Assembly: GCA_947095535.1 (NCBI GenBank)
Contig: OX352774.1
Span: 267,689,843-267,753,842, forward strand
Direction: 5' to 3'
DNA: 64,000 nt
DNA from: Poecilobothrus nobilitatus
Taxonomy: Eukaryota; Arthropoda; Insecta; Diptera; Dolichopodidae
The position numbers were made by a program, and so were the translations under genes. Shown piece by piece: positions 44,098 through 56,404 of the stretch (positions are counted from its first letter, which is position 1; each line of letters opens with the position of its first letter). A model generated the notes under the pieces. The model was not told the DNA's origin. It was given only the letters and a program-made list of their open reading frames with translations, and made no database searches.

Positions 44098-47000
44098 CTA
44101 ATTTTACAGTTTCAAACGGTAAGATATTTTCAAGATTTAGGGAAAATTTAAGATCAAGGCTGTTTGTTATTCAATATATTAAACTTTTGAAAAATTGAAA
44201 AGAAAATATTATATTTATTCACTATCTTAATTTTATAATTTAAAAATAACTAAATTTTTGTGTTGATGTCAAAGTACAATATTGTAATTAGTTTATAAGT
44301 CAATAATTTTTATATTAAATTGAAAAATATATTTTTTGTTTTAAATATTTACAAAAAATATTTTGCATTTTATTTTTTGATATTTTAAAAAAAGATTATT
44401 CAATTTAGCAAAGATCTTCAATTAATTTATTAAATAATAATACTTTTCTTTTTGATTTTAATAAAATATTTCAAAATGCTTAAAAAAACACTTTGATTTG
44501 AATGCTCCAGAGTTGCATTCACTAACTGGAAATAACTATTTTGTTACGACTTTTTATTGAATTAGTATTATACCGTTCATACTTGAGCATCTTTGAATTT
44601 AAGGGATATGAAACAAAAGAAAAAAGTTTCAATCATGAAAGTCTCATGGGAAAAGAAATTTTTCTTTTAAGAAAAAAGTCATTATTTTTCGTTATCATGA
44701 ATGTTTATTTGTATGACTTTTTTCATAATTTCAGACTTTTTAAGTCACACGCATTTTAGCTGTGGACTTTGAAGAATAAACATCAATATCTTGGGAACCA
44801 GAAGTCGGCCCGATCTGATTTAAAAAACCAAATCCTCAATACTGTAATAGAAACTAAAAATTAAAAAAAGTTCTGGAAAATGGCACCTTAGTTTTTAAGG
44901 TGCGTTTTTTTTAAAGCGGGTTTAAAAGCCAAATTTTTTTATTTCTGTTTTCTAATTTCAATTCTACTACATAATCGTTGAGTATCTTTTTTAAATCATG
45001 TTGGTCCGATTTCTGATTCCCAAAATACGGGGGCTTCTTGCAATCTAAGCTATTGCATAGTCGTAGATATGAAAATGCCTATATTATATTTCTACTATAA
45101 ATGTTTTTCTAAATACAATTTATTTTTATCTGTGTATCCAAAAATTCAATGAGTCTCTTAGGTATCTTCTTTCTTTAATTTCTTGATCCAAAACGGAACT
45201 AAAAAACCTAGTTTCTCAATTTTATTTTTTATTATTTTCAATCCACAAAATTACATTAAAAAAAAATTTGTCTTTATTTTCAATAAGATAATGCAGTTTA
45301 TATTTTTGACACCAAAAAATTTCCATACAGTCTTCTTTTCAATTGATAACTCATGATTGCGTGACTTTTTTTGAAAGAGAAAAAAAAGTCTTAACTCACA
45401 GACTTTCATGATTGACCCCTATTAAAGAATTTTTATTTTGTTAGGGTTTGAAAATTTTTTTAAGACCTTTTTCCATTCAATTTTGAAAATTCGAGGAGAA
45501 AATAATAAAATATGTACCTTTACCCTTGATATGTGGTTATAGGGAAAAAAATATATATATAAAACGTACATACATAACTTAAAAAGGTTGTACAAGGTTG
45601 TACAAACAAATTTTATATTATGTTTCAATCAAAAAAAAGCTATTACAATAAGATGAGCCACTCTTCCACGTCACCAAATTTTTCTATGCTACTCGAAAAC
45701 ACAACAAAATTAAAGAAATAGATAGTAATGACATTTTTGTCTTCATATGATATGAAATCATATGAAAAGAAGAAAAAAAACTAATATGAAAAGATTTGGC
45801 AATGGCATACGAAATCTCACTATACAGCAAAATGTGAAACATTCTTATTAAATTAAGAATTCTGACTCTTAATATATAGTTTTAGAAAATAAGATTTGTT
45901 ACATTTATTACAACACTTATAATTACAATCAAAACGTTCATATAATTTATATTCTAAATTTCTTTCTGTACTAATTTATTTTCTAAACTATCAATAGGTC
46001 TGTCTCCGTACTTTCCTGATTAAAAAACGTAAAAAGTAAGCAGACAGAAAACTGACTAAAAATGTTATAGTTGACACTTCACGCTTGCAATTGGCATATA
46101 ATGTTTAATTGAAATTACAATTTACAACAATAAGGTACAAGTTTTTTTTCCGATTTTTTTTTGAATTCAATTGTGTTAAATAAATTATTTATTATTAAAA
46201 ATGGAAAAAGAATTAATTTTAACGGAAATGCTTGATATTGATTCAGAAAAAGAAGAATCCGAAAGTAGTAGCATTGAGACCGAAATAACTTAAACCTTTA
46301 AATAATAAAACATTAAACATCTAAAGTGCGTTTCGTTTCTTACTCGTTTCAAAATGGCCGGAATAGAGTTCCACTTCGAGAGCAAAGCTAACTTAAATAT
46401 TGCACAGTTATAAAGGTCAAACTGTCAAGTTTTATGAAGTGTCATTATTATTTTTTTTTTTTATTCGATAATCTCAATGGGCCTTTCTACACGAGTAGTG
46501 TCCTCTTTCGTTTCGTGACTACTTTCCTCTTTTTTTTATTTCCACACTGTTCTTCTCGATAGTCGTTACTTTTATATCTGTGTGTAAATATTTCATTTTA
46601 AAACAAAATTTGTTGCGAGAGGTAGATAATAAATATAAAAAAAAAGCACGCATAAAACAAATAATTTTTTTTTTGTATTTAAGTAACATAAGATTTTTTT
46701 GCCTGTAATTTTTAAATAATATATATTATATATGTATGTACCTAGAAATAGAATAAACTCTGTACTGTGCACATAATTTCTTTTTGTCAATAGAATATAT
46801 TTTAATAATTTCATCAAGTGAAAGATCAAAAATCACTTTACTTTTTTAAAAATTTTCTGCGACCGTTTCAAAAACTTTTTTCTTTAATTTTCCAAACGAG
46901 AATGAAAGGTATGTACACATAAAAATTTTTTGACCCTCATAAAAAGTTTTATTTGAGTTTTTGTTTGTGTTAGTGGACTTTTGAAATTTTTAAACTCTAA

Positions 47001-47550
47001 AATTTTGGTTTAAAAAATTACTCCTAAAAATCCCCACCACAAATTTAGTTTATAGGCAAGAGGATATGAAACGAAGGTAAAAGTAAAAAATGACGAAAGA
47101 GGACACTACTCGTGTGGAAAGGCCCAATGTAGGAATATGTTCCTTTGTACTAAAAAGTAGTTGAGACTAAATCGTATGGGATACGGAAGGGAAAAATGCT
47201 AATAAAGAAGAATGAGACGGTAATTGTGTCATAAATTTTTTAAGATTCGTCTTGAATTTGTGCAAATTGTAAATCAAAAAATCGTCAACTTTTGGAAACA
47301 CAGGATGGTAATAGGTTCCACATTTTTGCAGTTCTGACAACAAACGAATTGCTATAACCAGTGGAGTACCATTTAGCAAGTTCCATAGTAGGCATGAGCA
47401 CTTGAGGCCACTCTAGTGGTGCGGTGGAATGTTTTGAGTGGTGGCATCAGCGATTTATTTCAACTGAACAAGTGTCATTACCCACAAAATATCTATAAAA
47501 AAGAGAAAGGGCTCCAATATTACGACGAATGCAAAAAGAAATGAGACAAG
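44098..47550. repeat. 3.45-kb tandem array, unit 5 (3453 bp)
   Basis: Shares with unit 6 a cluster of differences from units 1-4: AAAAAAGTTCTGG, TTGCATAGTCG, CACCAAAAAATTTCC, AATCAAAAAAAAGC and GCAAGAGGATATG. Like unit 2 it has GCTTAAAAAAAC. A private T occurs in ATTATACCG near 44568. Confidence 0.95.
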
Positions 47551-50500
47551 CTAATTTTACAGTTTCAAACGGTAAGATATTTTCAAGATTTAGGGAAAAT
47601 TTAAGATCAAGGCTGTTTGTTATTCAATATATTAAACTTTTGAAAAATTGAAAAGAAAATATTATATTTATTCACTATCTTAATTTTATAATTTAAAAAT
47701 AACTAAATTTTTGTGTTGATGTCAAAGTACAATATTGTAATTAGTTTATAAGTCAATAATTTTTATATTAAATTGAAAAATATATTTTTTGTTTTAAATA
47801 TTTACAAAAAATATTTTGCATTTTATTTTTTGATATTTTAAAAAAAGATTATTCAATTTAGCAAAGATCTTCAATTAATTTATTAAATAATAATACTTTT
47901 CTTTTTGATTTTAATAAAATATTTCAAAATGCTTTAAAAAACACTTTGATTTGAATGCTCCAGAGTTGCATTCACTAACTGGAAATAACTATTTTGTTAC
48001 GACTTTTTATTGAATTAGTATTACACCGTTCATACTTGAGCATCTTTGAATTTAAGGGATATGAAACAAAAGAAAAAAGTTTCAATCATGAAAGTCTCAT
48101 GGGAAAAGAAATTTTTCTTTTAAGAAAAAAGTCATTATTTTTCGTTATCATGAATGTTTATTTGTATGACTTTTTTCATAATTTCAGACTTTTTAAGTCA
48201 CACGCATTTTAGCTGTGGACTTTGAAGAATAAACATCAATATCTTGGGAACCAGAAGTCGGCCCGATCTGATTTAAAAAACCAAATCCTCAATACTGTAA
48301 TAGAAACTAAAAATTAAAAAAAGTTCTGGAAAATGGCACCTTAGTTTTTAAGGTGCGTTTTTTTTAAAGCGGGTTTAAAAGCCAAATTTTTTTATTTCTG
48401 TTTTCTAATTTCAATTCTACTACATAATCGTTGAGTATCTTTTTTAAATCATGTTGGTCCGATTTCTGATTCCCAAAATACGGGGGCTTCTTGCAATCTA
48501 AGCTATTGCATAGTCGTAGATATGAAAATGCCTATATTATATTTCTACTATAAATGTTTTTCTAAATACAATTTATTTTTATCTGTGTATCCAAAAATTC
48601 AATGAGTCTCTTAGGTATCTTCTTTCTTTAATTTCTTGATCCAAAACGGAACTAAAAAACCTAGTTTCTCAATTTTATTTTTTATTATTTTCAATCCACA
48701 AAATTACATTAAAAAAAAATTTGTCTTTATTTTCAATAAGATAATGCAGTTTATATTTTTGACACCAAAAAATTTCCATACAGTCTTCTTTTCAATTGAT
48801 AACTCATGATTGCGTGACTTTTTTTGAAAGAGAAAAAAAAGTCTTAACTCACAGACTTTCATGATTGACCCCTATTAAAGAATTTTTATTTTGTTAGGGT
48901 TTGAAAATTTTTTTAAGACCTTTTTCCATTCAATTTTGAAAATTCGAGGAGAAAATAATAAAATATGTACCTTTACCCTTGATATGTGGTTATAGGGAAA
49001 AAAATATATATATAAAACGTACATACATAACTTAAAAAGGTTGTACAAGGTTGTACAAACAAATTTTATATTATGTTTCAATCAAAAAAAAGCTATTACA
49101 ATAAGATGAGCCACTCTTCCACGTCACCAAATTTTTCTATGCTACTCGAAAACACAACAAAATTAAAGAAATAGATAGTAATGACATTTTTGTCTTCATA
49201 TGATATGAAATCATATGAAAAGAAGAAAAAAAACTAATATGAAAAGATTTGGCAATGGCATACGAAATCTCACTATACAGCAAAATGTGAAACATTCTTA
49301 TTAAATTAAGAATTCTGACTCTTAATATATAGTTTTAGAAAATAAGATTTGTTACATTTATTACAACACTTATAATTACAATCAAAACGTTCATATAATT
49401 TATATTCTAAATTTCTTTCTGTACTAATTTATTTTCTAAACTATCAATAGGTCTGTCTCCGTACTTTCCTGATTAAAAAACGTAAAAAGTAAGCAGACAG
49501 AAAACTGACTAAAAATGTTATAGTTGACACTTCACGCTTGCAATTGGCATATAATGTTTAATTGAAATTACAATTTACAACAATAAGGTACAAGTTTTTT
49601 TTCCGATTTTTTTTTGAATTCAATTGTGTTAAATAAATTATTTATTATTAAAAATGGAAAAAGAATTAATTTTAACGGAAATGCTTGATATTGATTCAGA
49701 AAAAGAAGAATCCGAAAGTAGTAGCATTGAGACCGAAATAACTTAAACCTTTAAATAATAAAACATTAAACATCTAAAGTGCGTTTCGTTTCTTACTCGT
49801 TTCAAAATGGCCGGAATAGAGTTCCACTTCGAGAGCAAAGCTAACTTAAATATTGCACAGTTATAAAGGTCAAACTGTCAAGTTTTATGAAGTGTCATTA
49901 TTATTTTTTTTTTTTATTCGATAATCTCAATGGGCCTTTCTACACGAGTAGTGTCCTCTTTCGTTTCGTGACTACTTTCCTCTTTTTTTTATTTCCACAC
50001 TGTTCTTCTCGATAGTCGTTACTTTTATATCTGTGTGTAAATATTTCATTTTAAAACAAAATTTGTTGCGAGAGGTAGATAATAAATATAAAAAAAAAGC
50101 ACGCATAAAACAAATAATTTTTTTTTTGTATTTAAGTAACATAAGATTTTTTTGCCTGTAATTTTTAAATAATATATATTATATATGTATGTACCTAGAA
50201 ATAGAATAAACTCTGTACTGTGCACATAATTTCTTTTTGTCAATAGAATATATTTTAATAATTTCATCAAGTGAAAGATCAAAAATCACTTTACTTTTTT
50301 AAAAATTTTCTGCGACCGTTTCAAAAACTTTTTTCTTTAATTTTCCAAACGAGAATGAAAGGTATGTACACATAAAAATTTTTTGACCCTCATAAAAAGT
50401 TTTATTTGAGTTTTTGTTTGTGTTAGTGGACTTTTGAAATTTTTAAACTCTAAAATTTTGGTTTAAAAAATTACTCCTAAAAATCCCCACCACAAATTTA

Positions 50501-51003
50501 GTTTATAGGCAAGAGGATATGAAACGAAGGTAAAAGTAAAAAATGACGAAAGAGGACACTACTCGTGTGGAAAGGCCCAATGTAGGAATATGTTCCTTTG
50601 TACTAAAAAGTAGTTGAGACTAAATCGTATGGGATACGGAAGGGAAAAATGCTAATAAAGAAGAATGAGACGGTAATTGTGTCATAAATTTTTTAAGATT
50701 CGTCTTGAATTTGTGCAAATTGTAAATCAAAAAATCGTCAACTTTTGGAAACACAGGATGGTAATAGGTTCCACATTTTTGCAGTTCTGACAACAAACGA
50801 ATTGCTATAACCAGTGGAGTACCATTTAGCAAGTTCCATAGTAGGCATGAGCACTTGAGGCCACTCTAGTGGTGCGGTGGAATGTTTTGAGTGGTGGCAT
50901 CAGCGATTTATTTCAACTGAACAAGTGTCATTACCCACAAAATATCTATAAAAAAGAGAAAGGGCTCCAATATTACGACGAATGCAAAAAGAAATGAGAC
51001 AAG
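47551..51003. repeat. 3.45-kb tandem array, unit 6 (3453 bp)
   Basis: Last unit; carries the same diagnostic differences as unit 5. Its right edge (51003) is not an end of any element but a point inside the LINE coding sequence, which continues uninterrupted to the right. This marks unit 6 plus the LINE as the original arrangement from which the other units were copied. Confidence 0.95.
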
Positions 51004-53600
51004 CAGTCTCAACGGAGACGCCAATAAGACGAATGGCGCGTTTTTGAATTCGATCGAGGTAATTCAATGAAGTAAGTGAGGCGCTAGCCCATATATGGGA
51101 ATTGCACTCCATCTTGGGTCGTATATAAGCCTTATAGATATTAAGCAAGTCTTTGGATGAAAAATATGTCTTGCACCTAAAGAGAAAACTTAAGCATTTA
51201 GCAGCACTTTTTGCTATATCAAAAATATGATCATTCCATACCATTTTTTGATTAGCTGCATGCCTAAAATGCTTAGGTTTTCTGATTGTTGCACAGAGTA
51301 AAGTTACTATTCGTTTTTTTAGTAAGATCTGACAACATTGAGTTTTGGCGGTGTTAAACTCCACTCTGTTGCTAAGCACCCCAGCTAGCAATTATGGCTA
51401 AATCATAGTTCACCGTGCTGAACATAGTAACCTGTTCTGCATTGACGGCGGTTTTTATGACATCTGATTTGCTACGAAATGCGTAAGATGCAACCACAGT
51501 GCTGTCGTCGGCGAAACTGTGGATTGGATTGAAGGTTGTAAATAAGAGATCGTTGATAAACATTAAAAAGAGAGTTGGGGCAAGGACGGATCCTTGTGGA
51601 ACGCCAGCATTTTTTTGGAATTTGTCGGACGTGTAACCGTCAACTAGAATACGAACACAGCGATTCGAATCCATTTACAGAAAGTAGTTCCAAGACCTAT
51701 AGCTTGACATTTGCTCACAAGAGGACCGTGCCAAACTCGATCAAAAGCTTTGGAAATATCAAGAGCAACAACAGTACATTCGCCAGAATAGTGAATGCTG
51801 CTGTTAAGTTTTCCACAAAGATATGTCATAAGATCGCCAGTGGATCGGTTACATCTAAAACCATATTGTCGATCATTCAAAATACCATTATCATTGAGAT
51901 ATTTCCTAAGCTTTTGATTTATGATCGTTTCCATAACTTTGGAAATAATGGAAAATATAGCTATAGGCCTATAGTTGGAGGGGTCGCTTTTGTCACATTT
52001 TTTGGGAATTGGTGAAACATGAGCAGCCTTCCATTCACTGGGATATATCCCAGTCGAAAATTATAGGTAAAAAAGGTTGCGCAGCGGTTTTGAAATAAAG
52101 AAAGCAATATTTTTCAAAACCATCGCAGGGATTCCATCGGGACCAGTAGGCTTTCTATCATTTAAATTCTTCAGAACTTTCACTACAGCTCGGGTCCTGA
52201 AGTAGATTTTTCTAAATCTACACGAATGATCAACTTCAGGAATCGTAGATGGAGGTTGAGATGTAGGAGGAAGCGTGGAATTTGATGCAAAAAGTTTTGA
52301 AAATAAGTTTGCTTTTCCAACCGAATCTGAAATGATAGAGTCGTTATTCTCGATCAGCGGAGGGAATGACGATGCACAAAAGTTCTGCTTGACATATTTT
52401 GCAAATGTCCAAAACGAACGATTGCAGTTGGGCTGGTAGAGAATTTTTTGTTTCAGTCTTTGGTTGTGCAGAAACTTTTGCTGATTGATCATTTTCTTGC
52501 AATGGTTTCTGGCCACTTTATAGCTCCTGCACGATGCTTCCGAAGCTTGTACCGCTTGAAAAGTTCTTCTTTATTTTGGATGGCCTTTTTGCAAATGTCG
52601 TTAAACCATGACTTGGTGTTTTGTTTGGCCGATTTATACGAACTAGGTATAAACAGTTTCATACCTAGCATTATTGTATTACTAACGACATTGGCAAAAG
52701 AATCAACGTTTCTTTGTCCATCGACCAGTCAAAGCTTCTTAAAAAAGAGTTAAGGCCCTGCCGCCAATTTGCCCGGTTGTAATGCCAGACTAATCTTTTG
52801 GGAGCTACACTCGAACTGGAAGATGTACTTTTAGAAAAACATGTTTTAACAAGGCAATGATGGGAATTACCGATTGGAGAGCTCACAGAAACTATATATT
52901 TTTCTGGGTTGGTGGTCAGAAATAGGTCCAAAAGATGTTGGTTTTGGATGGTTTGGGTCGGAAATCCTCGTTGGGTTCTTGACAAGTTGAGAAAGTTGAA
53001 AGAGGTTTGAAAATAGTTCAACTTGTTTGGCTTCTGGAGAATTGTGACTAGAAAAATGGAACCAGTTCTTGTTATGTACATTGAAATCGCCAGCAACAAA
53101 AATCTCGGCATCTGGGTATTTTTCCAGGATTTAGTTTATGTTGTCGGATAGTTCATCAATGACCACAGCTGTCTCTAGCTCCGTTGATTGGGGAGATCTG
53201 TAAAAAAAACAGAAAAATATTGTAGACTTTTCAACACGGAGTTTTATCCATATATAGTGAAAAATATGGTTGGAGCCTCTTAGATTGTGAAGGGTGTTAA
53301 AAGCTACATCAGAGCGAATATGTAAAGCGACACCTCTATGAGAGATAAAATGCGAAACTAAAGAGTAGCCGTTTATATTGAAATTAATATTGTCGTCTCT
53401 GACTTGAGTTTCGCATAGTACTAATAGTGCTGATCTTTCAGAGATTAAATGGGCCTCTACGGCACAACAGTTTGATGCGAGCTCACGAATATTGCAAAAA
53501 TGAATAGAAAAGTTGGCAATCATGAAGTACCTACAATTGCGTACAGAAATCGAAAATTTAAAATAATAAAAATTAGAATAAAAATTACGCAAATATTTAA
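49904..53600 (-). mobile_element. Jockey/CR1-like LINE, nearly complete ORF2
   Basis: Minus-strand non-LTR element running from a 5' region near 53600 to a poly(A) seen as a T-run at 49904-49915. It includes the 648-bp TIR element in the 3' UTR. Endonuclease, RT and C-terminal region are present in order. No gag-like ORF1 was recognised upstream (53600-54190 is AT-rich). Its 3' 1.1 kb is part of array unit 6. Confidence 0.8.
50617..53592 (-). pseudogene. LINE ORF2: endonuclease and RT, broken
   Basis: Minus strand. APE-type endonuclease at about 53592-52860: LVLCETQVRDDNIN, SHRGVALHIRSDVAFN, an in-frame TAA near 53133, EIFVAGDFNVHN, a frameshift near 52940, then PIGNSHHCLV, where the usual catalytic SDH reads SHH. 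The connector holds RLVWHYNRANW and TKSWFNDICKKAIQNKEEL. RT at about 52200-51400 has GPDGIPAMVLKN, GFRCNRSTGDLM, VALDISKAFDRVWH, KNAGVPQGSVLAPTLF and HSFADDSTVV, with the catalytic FADD intact (about 51495-51525). The C-terminal part (SLNYLDRIQKRAIRLIG, LFYRYFVGNDTC) continues into unit 6, ending near 50617. Several frameshifts and stops inactivate it. The protein would nick the target and copy its RNA there. Confidence 0.82.
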
Positions 53601-54899
53601 ATAAGTTTTCAATTAATATAGCAAAAATATACTAGAAATAATAGATAAAATAAAAATTAATCCAAAAAACAAAAAGAAAGAACTATACCTAACGAAAACG
53701 TAATTCGATAACATCGTAAAAAATTAATAGTGAATATAGAAAAATATCTATTGCATTTGACAGTTTTTAATACCTTATCAAATGCAAGCAATACTCCTCA
53801 CATATTCACCACTAATAATTATTCGAGACAACAACCGCAATTAATTGAGAAATAGATTTATTTTTATCTATTTCTAATTCCATTTTGTAGGAATTATGAA
53901 ATATTTATTACAAAAGAAAAGGAAGGCTATAGTACAAAGAAACATATTGTACATTGTTTTTTTAAAAAATCAAGTAAACAAAAGTGTAATTACAGAAATT
54001 AAAAATGTATAAATTAAAACAGAAAAAATCAAAAATGTACAAAATAAAAATAAGTATTTGAAGTGAAAATAATTAAGTGATAATGACTTATTATTATTAG
54101 TTTATCATTATTTTAAATTTTTATATTATAAATTTACATATTCAAATAATTGAAAACGAAATCGTTCAATTGAACTATACTTCTTAAAATTAAAAATTTT
54201 TTTTAAGACTATTATTTTTTTGAAATAAACTTTACTCAGCGTAAGAATGAAACTCACTCTGTTAAAATATATTTTTTTGAAATTTAAAAACTTTATAAAT
54301 TTATAAAGTTTTTGCCCGATAAAATTTTCCTGGCTAAAGCTTTTTAAACTTTAAAAACTTTATAGGGGAAGTGTGTCACGTGATCAAAAATTTAGTCAGA
54401 GAAATAGTCACTTTCAGTACGCAGACAGTTTTCGGGCTAAAAATTTAGAAAGTTTTTCATTTTTTGTAAAGTTTTTGAGTACGCAGACAGACATTATCTC
54501 CATCAAATTTTTAAGATACATTTTTCGTATTTAAATTTCAATTAATAATTTAAAACACTTTCGATTATTACTTTTTGGTACTATTTACTTCCAACATTAA
54601 ATTTTCTTTTACATTATTACCCTTTAACTAAAATACATATTATATTAAAATACATATTATAGCCACTTAATTTAATTTTTATATAATTAATAATTATAAT
54701 AAAATAACTTGTTAAATCCACTGTTCGTTCTTGAAAGTCGAGAGGTTTTTTCTTTTATTATTTTTTTAGCTTAGTATTCTAATTCTACACGTGTGAGTTA
54801 CATTGAATTTACATAGAGAATTGATATAATAACTGTGCACTATACAGTACAAGATATACATACATATATGTACATATATCAAAAATATGAGAACGTTTA
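53601..54899. other. AT-rich DNA with repeat fragments, no gene
   Basis: No coding motif. Two features stand out: a palindrome, AAAAACTTTATAAATTTATA followed by AAGTTTTT (54289-54316), and two AGTACGCAGACAG motifs (54418-54430 and 54480-54492). From about 54500 to 54700, sequence (TTTAAAACACTTTCGATTAT, TTTTTGGTACTATTTACTTC) matches 18745-18800 in reverse, so it is another piece of the transporter-flank repeat. Confidence 0.5.
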
Positions 54900-56404
54900 A
54901 TTAAAATTTACAAACCGTTTAACATATTTTTTATGATTATATGTATGTATATTGAAAAATTAAAATTTATTGAAGAAAAAAAATTTGAAAAATACAATTG
55001 ATCAATGAATGATCACATTAGTCTAAGCTATTTTTTTCGTATATTTTCTACCTTAATGTGTGAAAAATCTTATCACAGGAAATTTAGGTTAATAATATTA
55101 TAATATTATCCTGCTAAATAGTATAATTTTCTTTTATTATGTTTATTTTATTAATACATTTTTTTCTGCTGTATGATATTAAGTTTTTTTATTTTTTTAT
55201 GTAATTTTTTTCAAATTTAAAAGCATTTTTTTTTTTTCATAATTGAGATAACTTGTACATACACATACTAAAACAGTAGGTACATACTCATACAAATTTT
55301 ATGTGTAATTTTAATCAAAGATTATCTATTACAATAAGATGAGCCACTCTCACCCCGTGACCAAGTTTTTCTATGCTACTCGAAAATTGAAGAAATAGAT
55401 ACATAGTAATAAGATTTTATCATGTGAAAAGGAGACAAAAAACTAATATGAAAGGATTTGGCAATGGCATATGAAATCTCATTACAGCAAAGTGTGTCGA
55501 AAGTGCCGAATGCAAAATAAATTTAAATAAATTGTAGTTTTAAGATTTAAAAAAAAAACATTTTTTTGTTGTTTAGAATATTTAATTCAAAATTAAAAAA
55601 AAATGATTTACTGAAACAAATATATAAAAGCTGTAAAGAAAAGTATATGGAATCAAATTAGGATTTTAAAATATATTACATACATATGCACATATATATA
55701 TGTATTTATTTTTTACAAAATGTTGAACACTTAACATTTTTTATCTTATCTTATAATCTAACATCTATCTTATATCTTATATCAAATTCTTTAACATTTT
55801 TATTAAATTAAGAATTCTGACTCTAATATATAGTTTTACAAAATAAGATTTGTTACATTTATTGCAACAGTTATAATTAATTCATTTTTTAAATGTCCAT
55901 ATAATTTATATTCTAAATTTCTTTCTGTACTAACTACTAATTTTACTAAAATATTTAATTAATTTATTTTCTAAACTATCTAAATAATATCTACATCAAA
56001 TTTTCAGGAGGCCTGAATAAGATACATTTTTCATATTCAAATTTTAACATACATATTTTTATGATTATATACATATATTATATACATATATATACATAGG
56101 TACATAATATATTGAAAAATTAAAATTTATTGAAGAAAAAAAATACAATTGATCACATTAGTTTAAACTATTTTTTTCGTATATTTTCTACATTAATGTG
56201 TGTAAAATCTTATCACAGGAAATTTAGGTTAATAATATTATAATATAACTGATATTATCTTGTTCAATAGTATAATTTTCATTACGTTTACTTACTTTTA
56301 TTAATAAATTTTTTTTTTGCTGTAGTAGCATTAAATTTTAGCTGTAGTGGTATATTTTTTATTGTTTTATGTAATTTTTTTCAAATTTAAAAGCATCATA
56401 TAAA
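54900..56404. repeat. Duplicated upstream region of pseudogene
   Basis: Two tandem partial copies of the transporter proximal upstream region. 54901-55255 and 56030-56404 both match 27410-27603 (TTTAACATATTT...ATGATTATATG, TATTGAAAAATTAAAATTTA, TATGTAATTTTTTTCAAATT). Between them lies a copy of the transporter-flank repeat (55320-56000; GATGAGCCACTCTCACCCCG, AATTAAGAATTCTGACTC). No coding sequence. Confidence 0.65.

Noticed and set aside
30303..51003. CRISPR-like or viral concatemer explanation for the array
   Set aside because: Units are 3.45 kb, without short spacers, made of insect transposon parts, and joined to host DNA on both sides.
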